From Hermodarchaeum sp048885185 (lineage in GTDB: Archaea; Asgardarchaeota; Hermodarchaeia; Hermodarchaeales; Hermodarchaeaceae), in NCBI GenBank assembly GCA_048885185.1, contig JBHLQC010000015.1, forward strand, positions 1-20,267: a stretch of 20,267 nucleotides of DNA. Reading direction: 5' to 3'. Position 1 is the first letter of the stretch; each line of letters opens with the position of its first letter. Below the pieces are notes generated by a model that saw nothing but the letters and a program-made list of their open reading frames with translations, made no database searches and had not been told where the DNA came from. The translations under genes were made by a program, and so were the position numbers. Below, piece by piece: positions 1 through 6,184 of the stretch.

Positions 1-977
1 GAACTAATCCTGCAAGTGCTGCCATGGCTGGATTTGACGTTGTTGTTGTTCCTTCGAACGATCAAGGTCAAGTTGATATCAAAGCCCTTGAGCGCGCGGT
101 GTCGGACAAAACAGCGGGTCTCATGCTCACTAACCCCAATACATTGGGCCTTTTTGAACAAAACATCGAGAAAATCGCTGAGATTGTTCACAAAGCAGGT
201 GGTTTGTTGTATTACGATGGAGCAAATTTAAACGCGAACTTAGGTCGTGTTCGCCCCGGAGATATGGGGTTTGATATTATTCATACAAACCTTCACAAAA
301 CTTTTGCAACACCCCATGGAGGTGGGGGACCAGGTGCCGGACCTGTGGGCGTGAAAGCGTCTTTAGCATCATATCTACCAATACCCGTTATTGTCTTTGA
401 TGGCGAAAACTATTCTTTGGATATTGAGCGCCCCAAATCAATTGGACGCACCCATGGTTTCTTAGGAAATGCTGCTGTGCTACTGAAAGCCTATGCCTAC
501 ATCATGAGAATGGGGTGGCAAGGATTACATGCGGTGTCAGATCATGCAGTGCTAAATGCTAATTACATCATGAAAAAAATTCAAGGTATTAAGGGCTTTA
601 GTGTGCCTTATGCCCCAGGAGTATGGCGTAAACACGAGGTTGTAGTCAGTGCACAACAGTTAGAGCAGGATACCGGGGTGAATGCAAGAGATGTTGCCAA
701 GGCATTGTTGGATCGTGGGTTGCATGCCCCAACATTCTATTTTCCAGCGATTGTGGAAGAAGCCCTTATGATTGAGCCTACAGAAACGTTTGGAAAGGCT
801 GAATTAGATCGATTTATCGAAGCGTTCCGAGAAATTTCTGAACAAGCGTATACCAATGTCGATGTTGTCTGCAAGACCCCTCAAAATACAGCTATTGATC
901 GTCTCGATGAGGTTAAGGCGGCACACCCCAGAACGATGGCATTAACTTGGCGTATGTTTCAGCAGAGTCAGAAATAA
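1..977 (+). CDS. gcvPB: Glycine dehydrogenase (decarboxylating) subunit 2, P-protein C-terminal part, 5'-truncated by window edge
   Basis: The PLP-binding subunit of the glycine cleavage P-protein, which decarboxylates glycine and passes the aminomethyl group to the lipoyl H-protein; cytosolic. The frame is open from base 3 and begins TNPASAAMAGF, the family's T-N-P-A-S-A motif, so the ATG at 24 is internal and the gene starts left of the window. The PLP lysine is seen in NLHKTFATPHGGGGPG (codon 297-299, residue 99 of the visible part), followed by the glycine-rich loop. About 324 residues are visible; two-subunit GcvPB proteins are roughly 480-520, so about a third is missing. The partner gcvPA is not in the window. 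The gene meets L2 head-on with 54 bp between the stops. Family assignment is secure from the motifs. Confidence 0.93.
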   Translation, partial: TNPASAAMAGFDVVVVPSNDQGQVDIKALERAVSDKTAGLMLTNPNTLGLFEQNIEKIAEIVHKAGGLLYYDGANLNANLGRVRPGDMGFDIIHTNLHKTFATPHGGGGPGAGPVGVKASLASYLPIPVIVFDGENYSLDIERPKSIGRTHGFLGNAAVLLKAYAYIMRMGWQGLHAVSDHAVLNANYIMKKIQGIKGFSVPYAPGVWRKHEVVVSAQQLEQDTGVNARDVAKALLDRGLHAPTFYFPAIVEEALMIEPTETFGKAELDRFIEAFREISEQAYTNVDVVCKTPQNTAIDRLDEVKAAHPRTMALTWRMFQQSQK

Positions 978-1031
978 CTTCATTTATGTCGTGAAAATGG
1001 GTCGACCTAATCGAATTAGATGTACCTGGGC
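978..1031. other. Short convergent intergenic gap
   Basis: These 54 bp separate the stop of gcvPB (+) from the stop of L2 (-). No strong hairpin or T-tract terminator is visible for either strand, so how the two converging transcripts end cannot be read from the sequence. Confidence 0.5.
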
Positions 1032-1763
1032 CTATCCACGCTTCTTTCGACCAGTACGCTTGGGTGCAATGAGACCGACTTTTTGACCAGGCGGAGCCGT
1101 TCGTTTAATAGATGTAGGACCACCCGGGTGTTGATGCGCACCTCCACCGTGAGGGTGAGATACCGCATTCATTGCTACACCTCGAACCTTAGGATACGTG
1201 TGACCTTTAGCATATCGGAGTTTGTGTTTGTTACCTGCCTTAAGAAAGGGTTTCTCGGGTCGACCGCCACCAGATACTACACCGATGGTAGCTCGTGATG
1301 TTGAACTGAAAGTTCGCATTTTTCCTGATGGTAATCGAATGGTGGTTTTCCCGCGTGTGTGCGTGACGATGGTGGCATAGGTGCCACTAGAGCGTACGAA
1401 TTTACCTCCATCTCCAGGCTGACTTTCGATATTAAAAACAGGAGTTCCTTCTGGGATTTTGCCTATGGGCAGGATGTATCCTGCACGAATACCTGCTTTG
1501 GGGCCAATTCGTAGTTGATGGCCTATAGCGGTTCCTTCAGGGACTAAGGCTAGATATGTTTCGCCACTTTCGAGTCGAAGTTTAGCTACGGGTGAACCAC
1601 GACCGGGATCATGCATTAGATCCTCAATATCAGCGGTTAGATAACCGCGTTTATTCATGAGTGCTAGGGGAGGATATTTTACTGCTCCTCGACGTCGATG
1701 TGTTTTTGCTCGGAAGGTTGGTGAGCCACGACCGCGACGTTGGACCAAGATTCGTTTACCCAT
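1032..1763 (-). CDS. rpl2: 50S ribosomal protein L2 (uL2)
   Basis: Large-subunit protein that binds 23S rRNA near the peptidyl transferase centre and is needed for subunit association. The 243 residues are of normal archaeal length. The N-terminus MGKRILVQRRGRGSPTFRAK and the histidine-rich stretch AVSHPHGGGAHQHPGG near residues 200-217 are family hallmarks; the tail is basic (APKRTGRKKRG). The ATG is preceded by GGAGG (1771-1775) with a 7-nt spacer, which fixes the start. It is the last gene of the L3-L4-L23-L2 cluster, 14 bp after L23. In most archaea S19, L22 and S3 would follow; here the next gene is gcvPB on the other strand, so the superoperon is broken at this point. Confidence 0.98.
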   Translation of the reverse strand: MGKRILVQRRGRGSPTFRAKTHRRRGAVKYPPLALMNKRGYLTADIEDLMHDPGRGSPVAKLRLESGETYLALVPEGTAIGHQLRIGPKAGIRAGYILPIGKIPEGTPVFNIESQPGDGGKFVRSSGTYATIVTHTRGKTTIRLPSGKMRTFSSTSRATIGVVSGGGRPEKPFLKAGNKHKLRYAKGHTYPKVRGVAMNAVSHPHGGGAHQHPGGPTSIKRTAPPGQKVGLIAPKRTGRKKRG

Positions 1764-1777
1764 TTTTTATCCTCCAT

Positions 1778-2038
1778 TTAGAATAATCCTAATTTCACTG
1801 CAAGGTCAGCGGCATTGTCCTCAGGTGAAAGCTTAACCAAGGCTTTCTTTTTTCCGTCTGGGGTAATCAGAGTGTTAACCTTAATGACCTTGACTTCATA
1901 CAGCGTTTCAATTGCCTCGCGGATTTGCCCCTTGGTTGCCTTCCGGTTGACGATAAAAGTCAATCTGTTTTCTTTTTCGACAATTTCTGATGCACGTTCT
2001 GTGATCATCATTCGAACAATAACATCGTAAGGATCCAT
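1778..2038 (-). CDS. rpl23: 50S ribosomal protein L23 (uL23)
   Basis: Large-subunit protein beside the exit tunnel, where it provides a docking site for SRP and other factors on nascent chains. 86 residues, normal for archaea. It begins MDPYDVIVRMMITERASEIVEKENRLTFIV and contains the family core KATKGQIREAIETLYEVKVIKVNT and a C-terminal AVKLGLF. Its ATG overlaps the TAA stop of L4 by one base (TAATG), so the two are very probably translationally coupled. L2 follows after 14 bp. Confidence 0.98.
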   Translation of the reverse strand: MDPYDVIVRMMITERASEIVEKENRLTFIVNRKATKGQIREAIETLYEVKVIKVNTLITPDGKKKALVKLSPEDNAADLAVKLGLF

Positions 2039-2829
2039 TATTGACCACTCCCATAGAGCCCAGAGGCGAGAGCCTCAATGGCTGATTTTGTCCAGAGCGT
2101 GAGGCGTCCGGGTTGAGTTCCAGGGGCAAGTGCTTCAGCACTAAGTTTCGAGACATATAGGACTTTTACACCGGGAAGGTTTCGAGCAGCTTGGCGAATG
2201 CCTTTATCTTCAGTTATGACAATAAGCGGGCCAACGGGTTTACGGTATTTTCGTCCGCGGCGTCGTGCATTACCACCTCGAACTTTTCTACCATTTTTTG
2301 CACGAACAACATCAGGCCAAATTCCAAGGTTTTCAAAGACTTCCTTAACTTCTTCAGTTGATTGAAGATCTTGGATCTTATCTACGACAATCAGGGGAAG
2401 TTCTTCTGCTTCGAATATATGACCACGTGCTTTGACTATGTCGTTTTGGGCTGTGGCTGCAATTGCGGATCGAATTGCTAAACGGCGTTCTTTCTTGTTG
2501 ATGTGTTCTAGAGCATTTTTGGCAGCTTCGGGAGGGTGAGTGCGACGTCCACCAACGGTGAAGGGAGCAAAGGCGCCACCTGAAGCAGAACGATAACCTC
2601 CACCTTTCCGTCGTGGAACTCGAGCACGACCATGTCCCACCCCCCAGGATTCAGCCGTGGTTCGTTTTCCAGCAAGTGGATCCACGCCGTGTGGTTGATA
2701 GTGGGCGGATTGTTGTGCAAGTACTGCACGTTTGATTATGTCCTTCCGAAGTGGCGTGCTAAAGATTGGAGGAAGGGTCGCTGTTCCTTTTTTCTTACCA
2801 TCTAAAGTTAGAATCTTAATTGTCACCAC
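2038..2829 (-). CDS. rpl4: 50S ribosomal protein L4 (uL4, eukaryotic L4/L1e type)
   Basis: Large-subunit protein lining the exit tunnel and acting early in 50S assembly. 263 residues, the archaeal/eukaryotic form. Seen are the N-terminal TLPPIFSTPLRKDIIKRAV, the tunnel-loop region with TTAESWGVGHGRARVPRRKGGGYR, and the RGGNARRRGRKYRKPVGPLIV stretch. The start is GTG, directly followed by a second GTG; GGAGGG at 2836-2841 lies 6 nt upstream and supports the first. The gap to the L3 stop is 16 bp, and the stop overlaps the L23 start. Ordinary member of the cluster. Confidence 0.98.
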   Translation of the reverse strand: MVTIKILTLDGKKKGTATLPPIFSTPLRKDIIKRAVLAQQSAHYQPHGVDPLAGKRTTAESWGVGHGRARVPRRKGGGYRSASGGAFAPFTVGGRRTHPPEAAKNALEHINKKERRLAIRSAIAATAQNDIVKARGHIFEAEELPLIVVDKIQDLQSTEEVKEVFENLGIWPDVVRAKNGRKVRGGNARRRGRKYRKPVGPLIVITEDKGIRQAARNLPGVKVLYVSKLSAEALAPGTQPGRLTLWTKSAIEALASGLYGSGQ

Positions 2830-2845
2830 TTGTAACCCTCCTTCA

Positions 2846-3862
2846 CTATTTCTTCGCTGTCATGCTGATATAGACTATCTCCGGTGGTTTATCGGGAATC
2901 GGCTTCGGGCGATTGGGTATCCGTAGTCTTACTAATCTTCGTGAGGGTCCGGGAATTGAACCATCAATGAGAAGGAAATCGGATTGTAGTACTCCATAAT
3001 GTGGAAATCCGCCTGCAGGTGTGATATCGTCAGTTTTCTCGCCGATTTTGAGGAGGCGTTTGTTATATTCTGTACGTTGATGAACACCCATTTGTCCTGG
3101 GCGAGGAACTGTGTACATGATACGGTTTGGATGCCATGGACCAAGTGTACCTACTGCGCGGACTCGTTTCCGAGTTTTATGCGAGAGTTTCTTGACACCA
3201 AATCGTTTGATTACGCCTTGGAAGCCCTTCCCTTTGGTTACTCCAATGACATCTAGAAATTGACCTGGTTGGAAAACGTCTCGAACACGAATTTCTTGTC
3301 CTAGGAGGTTTTTTGCGAATTCGAATTGATCGTTTATTGTCCCACCATATACACCAATTTCAAGAGCATCAGGTTTCTTTTGCCCGATACCGGCTTGGCG
3401 GGGTTGCATTAAGAGCTGTACTCGTAACTCAACCAAGTCATCAAGAGATTTGGTGAATTTCTTCAAGGAGGCAGCGGCATCATAATCTTTTGGCCAGGGC
3501 ATTGTTCGACGGATATCCCTAGGAAGATTTTCCATCCAAGTTTCGCCAATTACTTGAAATCCTCCGCCATTGCGACCATATCCTCGTAAAGACGCTACAA
3601 GCATTGGTGGTGTATCAATAATTGTTACAGCGCGACTTATCTCACGACCATACCAGGGACTATTCGGTCTGTCGTCAACTAGGATCACATGCGTCATACC
3701 AACTTTATATCCTGCATAACCCAGAATTTGAGGTTCAGTGACATGTGTAGGCCAATGACGAACACGTCCACTAAGACGACGCGCACGTTTTCGGGGACGG
3801 TAGGAAAGGCTACCATGTCTGGGGGCATGTTGTTTTCGATGACCCATGGATTCCACTACCAA
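2846..3862 (-). CDS. rpl3: 50S ribosomal protein L3 (uL3)
   Basis: Large-subunit protein that helps start 50S assembly and reaches the peptidyl transferase centre. The open frame from TTG at 3862 gives 338 residues, but archaeal L3 proteins start M-G-H-R-K, so the ATG at 3847 (MGHRKQHAPRHGSLSYRPRK, 333 residues) is the better start. The conserved centre GVTKGKGFQGVIKRFGVKK and the GPWHPNRIMYTVPRPGQMGVHQRTEYNKR region are present. It is the first gene of the L3-L4-L23-L2 cluster. Directly upstream, where many archaea have a SPOUT methyltransferase gene, there is a tnpB transposon on the same strand. No strong Shine-Dalgarno site precedes either start. Confidence 0.97.
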   Translation of the reverse strand: MVVESMGHRKQHAPRHGSLSYRPRKRARRLSGRVRHWPTHVTEPQILGYAGYKVGMTHVILVDDRPNSPWYGREISRAVTIIDTPPMLVASLRGYGRNGGGFQVIGETWMENLPRDIRRTMPWPKDYDAAASLKKFTKSLDDLVELRVQLLMQPRQAGIGQKKPDALEIGVYGGTINDQFEFAKNLLGQEIRVRDVFQPGQFLDVIGVTKGKGFQGVIKRFGVKKLSHKTRKRVRAVGTLGPWHPNRIMYTVPRPGQMGVHQRTEYNKRLLKIGEKTDDITPAGGFPHYGVLQSDFLLIDGSIPGPSRRLVRLRIPNRPKPIPDKPPEIVYISMTAKK

Positions 3863-3897
3863 GGGATTAGCTATGCCGGGAAAGCAATACTGTCTAC

Positions 3898-3908
3898 CAA
3901 ATAAAGCG
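3898..3908 (-). promoter_or_regulatory. Possible TATA box of the L3 operon
   Basis: On the minus strand the gap upstream of L3 reads GCTTTATTTGG. Transcription about 25 nt downstream would begin near 3877 and leave a leader of about 30 nt to the ATG at 3847. The match to the archaeal TATA consensus is only fair, and a second AT-rich stretch (CTTAAAT, 3949-3955) is an alternative. This promoter would lie outside the transposon's probable right end. Confidence 0.35.
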
Positions 3909-3967
3909 TTGCTTTTACGGCTTACCGGCTCGGAAGCAAGCGCCGTGATTTAAGTGTTTTGTGTGAA

Positions 3968-5287
3968 CTACGCCTGCCTTAAGGCAGGTGTTTCCATCGA
4001 GTCCACTACCCAAGTAGCTTGGGGTAGGGCTGTGTGTCGATGCAAACCAAACAAGAAATCTTGTAATGGTTCCCCGTTCACAGGGGGTTGCTGCGATAGA
4101 AACCGCACCATGATGTTGACTGCTGCGTTCTGGTCTCTATCAAAAGGCGTTCCACAATCGCACTGAATAATGCGCTCTGATAACCGTCTGTCCCGAACCT
4201 TGCCACAAACACAACACTTCTTGGTTGTCTGCGCCTCATCAATCCTTATTACTCTTTTACCCACTTTCTTTGCCTTGTAGGTTAAGAATTGGACGAACCG
4301 CCCCAAGAACCCCGTGTTCAGAATCGAATGATTTAACGTTCGAGCCGCCTTATCCTGCCGCTGACACCCAGACATACGTTTTTTCCTGGCCATAGTCTTC
4401 ACTGCAAGATCGCCAACAATGAGCGTGTTAGCCCGAGTATTCATCACCACCGACTTGGACACTTTATGTTGAAAATCCCGTAATTGGTTAGTCAGTTTCT
4501 GTCGCATCTTCCCAAATTTCTGCTGATAGAACCACCATCGATTGCTGTACTTACGACAATGATCACGGCGAGATTGCACCTCCCGAAGTTTGTCTTTCCA
4601 ATATAAGTCCGGACGACGATTGCGAATCTGGACAAATTTCCCCTTTTGGTTCACCGCCGTGACTAAATTGATCACTCCCAAGTCAATAGCCTGATACATA
4701 CCATTATCCACATACGGGGGAACTGGTACCTCGTAGGTGATAGCGACGAACCATCGATGTCGTCGATCCTGAAAGAGTTCCACCTGTTTGATTATGCCAT
4801 TCAGAGGTGGCAACCAAGGCAATGCAAATTCGAGTTCAATTCCCGACGGATGACGGTGGGCGAAGCGAATCCGCTGGTGGTCAACATCCAAGTTGAACCC
4901 GGATTGGTTATAACACAACGTGGTGAAGTAGTTTTTACCCTTGAAGCGAGGAAGTCGGGCCTGGGAATCGCCGCGGCTCCAGCGCGAAAAAAAAGACTTG
5001 TAATCAGCATCGAGACGTCGCAGCGTCATTTGCAAAACCTTTGAATAGACCCAGGTGTACTCAGGATACTGAGCCTTGAAAGTTGGCAGAGCGTTTTGTT
5101 GTTGTATGTACGTGATGTAGCTGCGCTCGGTCTTCGGTTTCGTGCGATTAGCTGCCCACTGGTTACGGCGTTCAGCTAAGGCGAAGTTGTAGAGAAGCCG
5201 ACATTTTTCAGATAACGCCCACAAGACCTGAGCTTGTTCCAGTGTGGGAGTTATACGGATTTTTCGTGTCAGCAGCATCCGTGTCAT
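3968..5287 (-). CDS. tnpB: TnpB RNA-guided nuclease of an IS200/IS605-type (IS1341-like) element
   Basis: TnpB proteins use an omega-RNA made from the element's right end to cut DNA and help the element persist. 439 residues, usual length. N-terminal helical region (1-110, including TPTLEQAQVLWALSEKCRLLYNFALAERR), RuvC-I around D202 (YQAIDLGV), arginine-rich helices 235-275, RuvC-II around 289-296, zinc ribbon with C358, C361, C376 and C378, then RuvC-III FDRDQNAAVNI (D383/D385). The RuvC-II site reads LIVGDLAV: the usual acidic residue before D-L is glycine (G292). E351 in IDEAQTTKKC could be a relocated glutamate (inference). No tnpA transposase lies nearby, so mobility would depend on one elsewhere. 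The start is the ATG at 5287; another ATG three codons on is possible. The gene lies in the L3 orientation, 105 bp upstream of its open frame. Confidence 0.95.
   Translation of the reverse strand: MTRMLLTRKIRITPTLEQAQVLWALSEKCRLLYNFALAERRNQWAANRTKPKTERSYITYIQQQNALPTFKAQYPEYTWVYSKVLQMTLRRLDADYKSFFSRWSRGDSQARLPRFKGKNYFTTLCYNQSGFNLDVDHQRIRFAHRHPSGIELEFALPWLPPLNGIIKQVELFQDRRHRWFVAITYEVPVPPYVDNGMYQAIDLGVINLVTAVNQKGKFVQIRNRRPDLYWKDKLREVQSRRDHCRKYSNRWWFYQQKFGKMRQKLTNQLRDFQHKVSKSVVMNTRANTLIVGDLAVKTMARKKRMSGCQRQDKAARTLNHSILNTGFLGRFVQFLTYKAKKVGKRVIRIDEAQTTKKCCVCGKVRDRRLSERIIQCDCGTPFDRDQNAAVNIMVRFLSQQPPVNGEPLQDFLFGLHRHTALPQATWVVDSMETPALRQA
3973..3988. repeat. 16-bp perfect palindrome at the tnpB 3' end (omega-RNA / right-end hairpin)
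   Basis: CCTGCCTTAAGGCAGG is fully self-complementary. It overlaps the last codons of tnpB, a few bases before the TAG stop. In TnpB-bearing elements such a hairpin near the right end is recognised by TnpA and forms the scaffold end of the omega-RNA; the bases just past the right end then act as guide. A guide would begin near 3958-3962 and run leftward into the L3 upstream region (inference). Confidence 0.6.
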
Positions 5288-5504
5288 GCTGAGGCTATGA
5301 ACCTGTACACGTTTTTCAGTCTGTGGGAGGGATGCTGATAACTATCTGGGCGATTCATTCCTGCCTTGACAGTTGGGGAGTAATTGGAAAATAAGGTAAA
5401 TTGGAGGCATTTCGCTACCAAACTTTCGACCACACCGCTATTCCTTTAAACTACAAGCACCATCCTACACGAAGGTCTGAAAAAATAGAGTAACATTTTC
5501 AGAT
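5288..5504. other. Intergenic region between tnpB and tRNA-Ser
   Basis: 217 bp without a gene. The tnpB-proximal half probably holds the transposon left end. The tRNA-proximal half has TTTAAA at 5445-5450, a weak TATA candidate for the tRNA, and an 8-bp inverted repeat (5476-5503) abutting the tRNA. No coding potential is seen. Confidence 0.5.
5476..5503. repeat. 8-bp perfect inverted repeat directly upstream of tRNA-Ser
   Basis: TCTGAAAA at 5476-5483 and TTTTCAGA at 5496-5503 are exact reverse complements separated by 12 bases. The second arm ends one base before the tRNA starts at 5505. The A-rich left arm also sits at about the distance expected for a TATA element, so it could be part of the tRNA promoter, an operator or a processing signal. 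No function can be read directly. Confidence 0.5.
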
Positions 5505-5618
5505 GCCGGGTTAGCCAAGTGGTTACGGCGCGGGCCTTGAGAAATGGTATGTGAATACCGTTTCAAGGGAGCCTGTGGCTTCCGAGCCGCAAGGGTTCGA
5601 ATCCCTTACCCGGCGCCA
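5505..5618 (+). tRNA. tRNA-Ser (anticodon UGA) with 28-nt intron and encoded CCA
   Basis: Complete class II tRNA. Acceptor GCCGGGT/ACCCGGC (5505-5511 with 5608-5614), D stem GCC/GGC (5514-5516 with 5527-5529), anticodon stem CGGGC/GCCTG (5531-5535 with 5571-5575, one G-U), anticodon TGA at 5538-5540. The long variable arm GGCT-TCCG-AGCC (5577-5588) and T arm AAGGG-TTCGAAT-CCCTT (5591-5607) follow. Discriminator G73 (5615) and the long variable arm indicate serine rather than leucine; CCA is encoded at 5616-5618. The anticodon loop is interrupted after position 37 by an intron, so splicing is needed. It lies 112 bp upstream of archease-rtcB on the same strand. T-rich tracts follow at 5619-5628 and 5652-5656. 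Confidence 0.95.
5542..5569 (+). other. Archaeal tRNA intron (position 37/38)
   Basis: With the intron removed the anticodon loop is CTTGAGA closed by a five-pair stem. The exon-intron helix CTTG/CAAG (5536-5539 with 5564-5567) is the 4-bp core of a bulge-helix-bulge substrate for the archaeal splicing endonuclease. On the 3' side the bulge is GG^A (5568-5570). On the 5' side A5540 and G5541 precede the intron hairpin, which pairs A5542 to T5563 and runs through GGTAT-GTGA-ATACC. The 5' bulge is therefore two or three bases depending on whether that first pair forms. Exact cut sites are inferred. Confidence 0.85.
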
Positions 5619-5656
5619 TTTTCTCTTTGACAAGACTTGTGATGTTGTTCCTTTTT
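5619..5656 (+). terminator. T-rich termination region after tRNA-Ser
   Basis: The tRNA is followed at once by TTTTCTCTTT (5619-5628) and later by a T5 run at 5652-5656. Archaeal RNA polymerase terminates on such T-rich non-template stretches without needing a hairpin. Some read-through into archease cannot be excluded. Confidence 0.45.
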
Positions 5657-5705
5657 CTGACCATAGAAACGCCAATGTTAAAAAGTGGGAAACCTGCCAT
5701 TTCCT

Positions 5706-5720
5706 CAAGTGTTTCACTTG
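5706..5720 (+). promoter_or_regulatory. Small hairpin in the archease leader
   Basis: CAAGTG-TTT-CACTTG forms a perfect 6-bp hairpin whose last base begins GGTGG (5720-5724), the only Shine-Dalgarno-like sequence before the archease GTG at 5731. A TATA-like TTAAAAA at about 5679-5685 would place the transcript start near this hairpin. Whether it controls translation is speculation. Confidence 0.35.
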
Positions 5721-5730
5721 GTGGTAGTCT

Positions 5731-6153
5731 GTGAAATATGAGTACTTTGATGAGATTACATCGGATCAGATGTTTCGGGCTTATGGAACCACACTTCCTG
5801 AAGTCTTCGAGCATGCAGCCATGGCGCTGTTTGGCGTAATGTATGATTTAGAGGAAATCAGGATTGAGGATCAAGTCAAAGTTGAAGCAAAGGGCTTAGA
5901 TAAAGAAAAACTGCTTTATGATTGGTTGTCTAATCTTCTTCTTGAGTTTGAAGTGGAAGGCATATTTTTTGCAGAGTTTTCTGTCACTAAAATTATTGAA
6001 TCTCCGGAAAAGGCATTTCATCTGATTGGGCTTGCAAAAGGAAGTCGAACGATGCCCGAACTTCAAACTCATGTTAAAGGGGTGACATTTCATCGGTTTG
6101 CCCTTGAAAGGGTTAATAACCAATACATTGCTACGGTGGTAGTTGATGTTTAA
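5731..6153 (+). CDS. Archease, activator of RtcB RNA ligase
   Basis: Archease speeds RtcB turnover by promoting its guanylylation and broadens its nucleotide use, so it supports tRNA splicing and RNA repair. 140 residues, usual length. The family pattern is visible: N-terminal strand and first acidic site (SDQMFRAYGTTLPEVFEHAAMALF, residues 11-34), LLYDWLSNLLLEFEVEGIFF, KGVTFHRFALERVNNQY, and the terminal conserved aspartate in VVVDV (D139). The H-T-A-D motif usual near the start reads I-T-S-D here, a mild divergence. The start is GTG with a weak GGTGG upstream. rtcB follows after 31 bp on the same strand, the classic archease-rtcB pairing, which supports the call. Confidence 0.92.
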   Translation: MKYEYFDEITSDQMFRAYGTTLPEVFEHAAMALFGVMYDLEEIRIEDQVKVEAKGLDKEKLLYDWLSNLLLEFEVEGIFFAEFSVTKIIESPEKAFHLIGLAKGSRTMPELQTHVKGVTFHRFALERVNNQYIATVVVDV

Positions 6154-6184
6154 CGAGATCAAACAGTAGGAGGCACCCATTATA

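Larger units (their letters stand above)
3958..5395 (-). mobile_element. IS1341-like element carrying only tnpB; ends approximate
   Basis: The element consists of tnpB and its flanks. The right end is marked by a perfect 16-bp palindrome at 3973-3988 followed on the minus strand by GTAGTTCAC, resembling right ends of this family. The left end should lie upstream of tnpB. There the minus strand has AAGGCAGG at 5360-5367, identical to the right-end palindrome half, within imperfect inverted arms AACTGTC/GATAGTT. IS200/IS605 elements make no target duplication, so the borders cannot be fixed from one copy. The limits given are estimates within a few tens of bases. Confidence 0.55.

Noticed and set aside
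3926..3937. A 12-base match (GCTTCCGAGCCG) between the minus strand upstream of L3 and the variable arm of tRNA-Ser, hinting at a tRNA fragment.
   Set aside because: Many 12-base matches are expected by chance in 20 kb on two strands, and neither the T arm nor the acceptor stem continues beside it.
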